From contig NC_053042.1 of NCBI RefSeq assembly GCF_003473485.1, positions 34,686,762-34,750,761 of the forward strand: DNA of 64,000 nucleotides. The letters are read 5' to 3'. Below the pieces are notes generated by a model, which searched no databases, was not told the DNA's origin, and worked only from the letters and a program-made list of their open reading frames with translations. Made by a program: the position numbers and the translations under genes. Below, one piece after another: positions 58,767 to 64,000 of the stretch. Each line of letters begins with the position of its first letter. Positions within the stretch are counted from its first letter, which is position 1. This DNA is from Medicago truncatula. Its lineage: Eukaryota > Streptophyta > Magnoliopsida > Fabales > Fabaceae.

Positions 58767-58956
58767 GGCTTAAATAAGTCTTTCGTCCCTGCAAATATAA
58801 GTCATTTGAATTTTCGTCCCTAAAGTTACTAATCAGATGTAATTAGGACCATATTTCAAATGATTAATATTTGCAATGGCAAAATGGAATGATTAGTAAC
58901 TTGGACGAAAATTCAAATGACTTATATTTGCAAGGACAAAAAGACCTATTTAAGCC
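58767..58956. mobile_element. Fold-back MITE, about 190 bp
   Basis: GGCTTAAATAAGTCTTTCGT at the left pairs with AAAAAGACCTATTTAAGCC at the right; arms extend about 70 bp (ATATAAGTCATTTGAATTTT against AAAATTCAAATGACTTATAT). Confidence 0.78.
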
Positions 58957-59188
58957 TTAAATTTTTATCATTCTTTTTTATGATAATGTTCATGAAACTT
59001 TCTGAGAAAACATAACGATGAGGATCATCAACAAACTAACCACGTGTCAATGAATCTATATACAGCAAAGAATAGAGTTTCCACTTTCCACACAATAAAG
59101 AAGGGACAATCATGAGTTGGAAATTCTTGCAATCCAGATTCATGAAACCATTACCCTCCCAAATAATTAATCAAAATAAAACCATCAC

Positions 59189-62100
59189 TCAAAAGATTGT
59201 AGTGTTTGGATTTACAGTGGAATTTACTGGAGGTCTGCTATAAATATCATCAAAATGTAGATTATATTCTCCTGATTCTAAGTCATCTATATGTTCTTTA
59301 TGAGATGATTTGTGATAACTCCAGTACATCTCTTGTTCCTGATCTTCATTCTCTGACCCTATATCAGATAATTTATCGTTGTAAATATTGTATGCTCTTT
59401 CGTGATTGAAATTTGGAGGCTCAAAAAAGCTTGTTTGACCATGTCCACCCTCCTGATGATGACTTCTAGCCCACCAATGACTCCTGGTAGGGTGGTGTAG
59501 ATCATTGGAATCTTGATCCTGAATTATGCTATCCTTAAATATGGGAGCAGATGTGGAAGCCCCAAGAGGAGAAGCAGTGCGATCATCATGATATGTGTTT
59601 ACGTATTCTTCATACTCAGGTTCATTCCGTGTCAAGTTGGACGGCATCCAATTTCTGGAGAGATGTCGAGTTTCTTCAAATGGATCAGTTGGAACATCTC
59701 TTGAAGTCGCATCACGTGGGCCGGAAGTATAGTACCAGTCGAGAAGATAAGGATGATTGTTTTGATTGTTGGCTTCAATAAACCACAATGAACCTAAGTG
59801 ATTGCCGGTTGCAAAGGTGCTGTTTGACATATCTCTGGATAAAAACCTATTTCTGTTGTCTAAATTGCTTCTCGTGTTGGGACTACCTCTCCACGTTCTG
59901 AGAGGGGGAAATCCTTGTCTGTTTACATGTCCTGATAACTTTTGCTCTCTGAATGTTCTCAGATTTAGCAAAAACTGCTTCCCCGCAGCATTTGGTTCCC
60001 ATGAAGGATAACTACTTTGGAAGCTGCAATGAGAATAATAAATGTTAAACCAAACAAATAGTCAACTAGTCTGATGAGCTCTGCCATGAACATACCTTAA
60101 AAATGATTTCTCCAACTTCCCCTGGGAACTTCTTTTGCTGCAAGGTGAATCGTACGGAGAACCATATCTGCTGTTTCCATGCTTTTGAAAATCAAAGACA
60201 CTAAAACTGCAATAGTATCATACAACAAGGCATAATTATTGACTACCATCAACACATTAAAATTGTGAATAAAGAGAATTTCATATAATATAAGCAGCCC
60301 AAATAATTGCCAGCGACCAAGTGATTCAACCTATATGAGTATTATAACAATCAATTCTAACCTGCATACATCACCAACACCTTCAACATCCACAGTAAAA
60401 TCTTCAATAAACTGCAAGATATCATCAACATGCTGAAAAAATGAAAAGAAACCCAATAAGTTACACTGTATAGCATTTAAATAAAGATACCCTATATATA
60501 ATGTGTAAATATGGTAATGTCAAAATACAGCAAATGACCTTTGGAACAACCAACAGGAGTAAGTATGGAGTAAGGAAAATTGAGGCCATCTCTTCAAGTA
60601 ACATCATTCCAGTATACTGCACCATCAAAAACAGATTAGCATAAGCTGTAGTATTCAAACCTTTACTATCATGAAAACATCGACAAACATAATGTTAGGT
60701 CAAGTTTAATGAAATTACATTAAACCAACACCTAGAGGTACCTGGAATAAGGTTTCAAACTCAATTCGGACCATTTCAGTACTTTCTTTGCCACGCCATC
60801 TCTTTGGCATATAATGTGTATGCTGAACTACCATAGACATTGCTCCTTCAGGGTCTATGACCAGAAGCTCATTAACAATTGCAGCCCGGCTAATAGCAGT
60901 TATAGTTCCAAAAACAGCAGCATACCACAACAAGTTCCGACCAAATATCTGCGTTGATTTTTGTATAAAAAAAATGAGTATAATGAAAATAAGGAAAAAT
61001 GAAATAATTTGTTAATGATTATCATGATGTGTCTGTATAATTTATCTTTGACGAAGTCATAGAAAAATCATTACATGGCCCTCCAGCAGAGATTCCTCTA
61101 GAAAAGCAATGATGATCAGAATTGCAGCAAAGCCACCTGATACAAATGAGATGAATTTTGCGATGATGGATATGATGGGTGAAGGAAATTGCTTGAGATA
61201 ATCAGAAGCATGTAATACACTGCTATTAATTCGATGCCTGAAGAGATGGTCCACCTATAAAAACAAGTTTTATTTGTAAGCATTAGCACAAAAGCAAAAG
61301 AAATATAAATGACATTATGCTAAAAAGATAACTTGGTGCTTGTTTCAACTAATTAATAGTTAATTATATGATACCATTTTCAAACAAGTAACTCTTATCA
61401 TGCAAGTCCAAGAGAGCACATTTACAACACAATTTAAAAAATGTTATATACAGTTACAACAACAGCAACCAAATCTTTTTAACGACCATTACCTCTCTAA
61501 ATCTCTCTCAACGGTTTTACCTACAGTTTTCTTTTGGTTTCCCTATACCTGTAACTACTGGACTATCTTCTATTTAGTCAACCGTCTTTACTCTTTACAA
61601 CCCAACATTTGTTCTATAGAACATCAGAAGTCTTATATTTGCACGGCAAAATTTCCTTATAATTTTGAGTGATACTTTTGTATCACAAGTTACACTGGAG
61701 ACATTCTTTCATTTCATACACCCTGCTTATATCAGTGGTTGACATCTAACTCTATCACCCTGTCATTTTGTATTGCAAAGAATACGTAAGAATAATTGCA
61801 ACAGCCCGAGACAAGATATTGGGCCAATGGCAAAGCTAAAACATTATTCGGTAATCACTCGTAACTTTAAATCAATCTTGCATTATGATTATTTCAGATA
61901 TTTAACATGAAACCCATAGAAGTAATGAATGAGCCGCAAAAACAGACCAAAAGAAGAATGACAATGTACCTCATTGAATCCCCTAAAGACCCATCTTGAC
62001 AAATTTGACCATCTTCGAGATGATGCTGTGCTTGGGTGATTGTAAAATTGTTCAGCATGCCTCAGAAAGAGATATACCAGCATGAATATGATGAGAAATG

Positions 62101-64000
62101 GAGAAAGTAAAAGCATTGCAAGCCCAACTACCATAAGCCTTTTCTTTAATGTCCTTGGATTTGACACAAAATCCCTTCTGACACAAAAGTTTCTGCAGAG
62201 AATATGTGTTTAAAAGAGAAAACCATCATTGGAATTGGAATAGTATGGTTAACATATTATCATGCAAATTACTTAACCAGATCATCATAATCTACATGAA
62301 TTCACATGAAATACACAGAAGATAAAATTTGTGTTGTCAATCGAAGACTGCAGAAATATGGTTTGTTAAATTACGCTATGCTACAGTGCTATAACACCGC
62401 TACTTGACCACAACAACAACAACAAACAATCAAGCCTTATCCCTCAAAATGAGGTCCGCTACATGGTTTAAATGACGCCACAATGTTCCGTCAAATACTA
62501 TATTTCTATCCAACTCATTAATCTCTAGATCTTTCGTAATAGTTTCTCTTATAGCTTTTCTAGGTCTTCCTCTCCCTCTATCGATTTGACTACCTTCCAT
62601 CTGATCTACTCTCCTTATTATAGAATCTGCAAGTCTTCTCTCTACACGACCAAACCACTTTCGAATCTTATCCCATCTAGTCTTACCAAACAACTTGTTT
62701 GCTACTTGACAACAGTTTGTATTTAAAGGTGTATCACAAAACAATAGCGATTTGTTTGAATTCTGCTAGCTATATCCGCTATTTGACAACACTGATAAAA
62801 TATGTGGAACAGAGTTAAGATTAAATATTTGTTAACACCGTCTATGGCTTTCCAACACTCTTGGCTAGAATGGCTACGCGAGTAGTATAAAGCCTTATCT
62901 TTTCATCTAATATATATGTCTCCAAGTGATGTATACGGTGGTATCTATCACAAAAATTAGCCAGGTCACGAGCTATAGAATATCATTTATCGGTCTGACT
63001 TAACTATATCCGCAAATTTGATAATGTTCAATCTCTTGTCCATTTCATTGAAACTTATTTTCACAGTCATGGGATAATTTCTGTCAAGCATGTTATAAAG
63101 CTTCTGATATAAGAAAAGCTTCAGTACCCTCCCACTCAATAAACAAAAAGAAAAACAATTAAAACTTATTAGAACATAAAATAAGCATGCATGATCTTTT
63201 GCAATTTATAATCCAGAAACCTTGTTATTTTCACAAAATGTATATCTCTGAATAATTCCATGCATAAAACACTCGATAGCTTTATATCTGTAAATCATAA
63301 TCCTACAACTAAACGATCATTGCATCCTTCGAAGTTCAAACCAAAAAATAATCATTCTCAAATTGGTTTATAAAGAAAATTTTATATCTACATCTGAGAT
63401 GATGAAAAGCCATATCATTACAAGTTACAAGACAAAAAGCTACTAAACATAATAACTGTACAGGAATTGGTATTTTTATATTTGTAATAATTAACATACC
63501 GATCAAACATGCTTTGCAGAATGCACCAATTCAAAGTCCACTCAAGAGTCTTGGTTAGTACTAGGCGATATTGTGTTCCATTGGTACTGGATTTCACTGT
63601 TGGACCAGCACCTGGAACCCACTGAGATATGGGAAAAGCAAGCACACCCTTGTTGAGCATTCCAATCAAGTAGTTCTCCTTCCGCATTAACCTCATCACG
63701 ATGTCATGAGCATTAAGATCCTTTATCACACATAGCTGTCTCGAGCTTTGCACAAGAACAACCTTTTCAAGAACTGTAGCCCACGGCATTGTTTGAATTT
63801 CACTATCGGTAACATGGAGACTGCAAGAAGATCATGGTAAATTAAGTCAAATACTTCAATCATAAATAAATTCATTAATCAATCCCGTTAATACATTTTA
63901 TCATTCACATTTACCTATGGTAGAAAAACTCTCGGATTTCCATAGTGTCCTTTAGTTGAGCAAAGAATCTTAAGAAGCAAAATATCCAATAGATAGAAAA
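59189..64000 (-). CDS. ATG9: Autophagy-related protein 9 (ATG9), last nine exons (5' partial)
   Basis: Exons on the minus strand: 63915-64000 (continues off the window), 63500-63820, 61970-62192, 61075-61254, 60742-60948, 60539-60616, 60362-60432, 60096-60206, 59189-60023. All junctions keep phase with GT..AG, giving about 703 codons. ATG9 is the multispanning membrane protein and lipid scramblase of the autophagy pathway that delivers membrane from Golgi-derived vesicles to the growing phagophore. Recognised segments include MPWATVLEKVVLVQSSRQL, VPGAGPTVKSSTNGTQYRL and HYMPKRWRGKESTEMVRIEF. Hydrophobic segments lie in the exons at 61970, 61075, 60742 and 60539. The last exon encodes a long polar tail ending PNTTIF, with a DLESGEYNLHFDDIYSRPP block. 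Arabidopsis ATG9 has 866 residues, so about 160 are missing beyond the edge. No defect seen. Confidence 0.96.
62409..62775 (-). mobile_element. RTE-type LINE, 5'-truncated, in an ATG9 intron
   Basis: On the minus strand a frame (62430-62744) encodes the C-terminal end of a plant RTE reverse-transcriptase ORF: RKWFGRVERRLADSIIRRV, DQMEGSQIDRGRGRPRKAI, RETITKDLEINELDRN, HLNHVADL. It ends with GGGATAAGGCTTG and a (TTG)n tail (plus strand CAACAACAACAA at 62409-62423). A 12 bp duplication flanks the copy: CCGCTACTTGAC (62397-62408) and CCGCTATTTGAC (62776-62787). It lies in the 1.3 kb intron between the exons at 63500 and 62192, in the sense of ATG9. Confidence 0.85.
62788..63499. other. Rest of the ATG9 intron
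   Basis: No gene or recognisable repeat; possible older LINE-derived sequence at 62830-62900. Confidence 0.4.

Noticed and set aside
59206..60011. Plus-strand frames over the last ATG9 exon
   Set aside because: Shadows of the 835 nt terminal ATG9 exon.

Overview
The window is AT-rich plant nuclear DNA: intron-containing genes, plant-specific families (ATL RING-H2, KLCR, DOXC dioxygenases) and a dense load of CACTA, MULE, hAT, SINE, LINE and MITE sequence. The F-box/LRR pseudogene, the SINEs and the MITEs resemble what I know from galegoid legumes (Medicago/Trifolium type), but the species is an inference.

Region 1-38 kb is a decaying tandem array of 2-oxoglutarate/Fe(II) dioxygenase (2OGD) genes, all on the minus strand. 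Copy 1 runs off the left edge (exon 1 only). Copy 2 (11.6-12.7 kb) is a pseudogene without exon 1 and with a nonsense codon. Copy 3 (21.5-24.0 kb) is a scattered relic whose exon 1 is separated from the rest by about 1.7 kb, which also holds an exon-1 fragment of a MO25-like gene. A further exon-1 relic lies at 26.0 kb. Copies 4 (28.3-30.5 kb) and 5 (36.4-37.9 kb) are intact 342-residue genes with identical exon lengths. Between them lie a 5.3 kb CACTA element with intact ends, three tRNA-derived SINEs, two related Pack-MULE-like elements, Stowaway and fold-back MITEs, and LTR relics.

Region 39-46 kb is the gene-rich part: an intronless ATL-type RING-H2 E3 ligase gene (+) and a two-exon kinesin-light-chain-related TPR protein gene (-) with a putative organelle presequence.

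Region 46-59 kb is repeat-rich again: a TIR-bounded 1.8 kb element, a DUF4283 (LINE ORF1-like) relic, a G20 homopolymer next to a 475 bp tandem duplication that contains a zinc-knuckle exon, a hAT transposase relic abutting a broken F-box/LRR gene, and a 0.9 kb element with a cluster of short palindromes.

Region 59.2-64 kb holds the last nine exons of autophagy gene ATG9 (-), whose 5' end lies beyond the window; one intron carries a 5'-truncated RTE-type LINE with a target-site duplication. I see no bacterial-type operon, CRISPR array, rRNA gene or functional tRNA gene, and no clear candidate for an undescribed multi-gene system. The most informative signals are the graded decay of the 2OGD array, the gene fragments captured or stranded among repeats, and several unclassified TIR elements.
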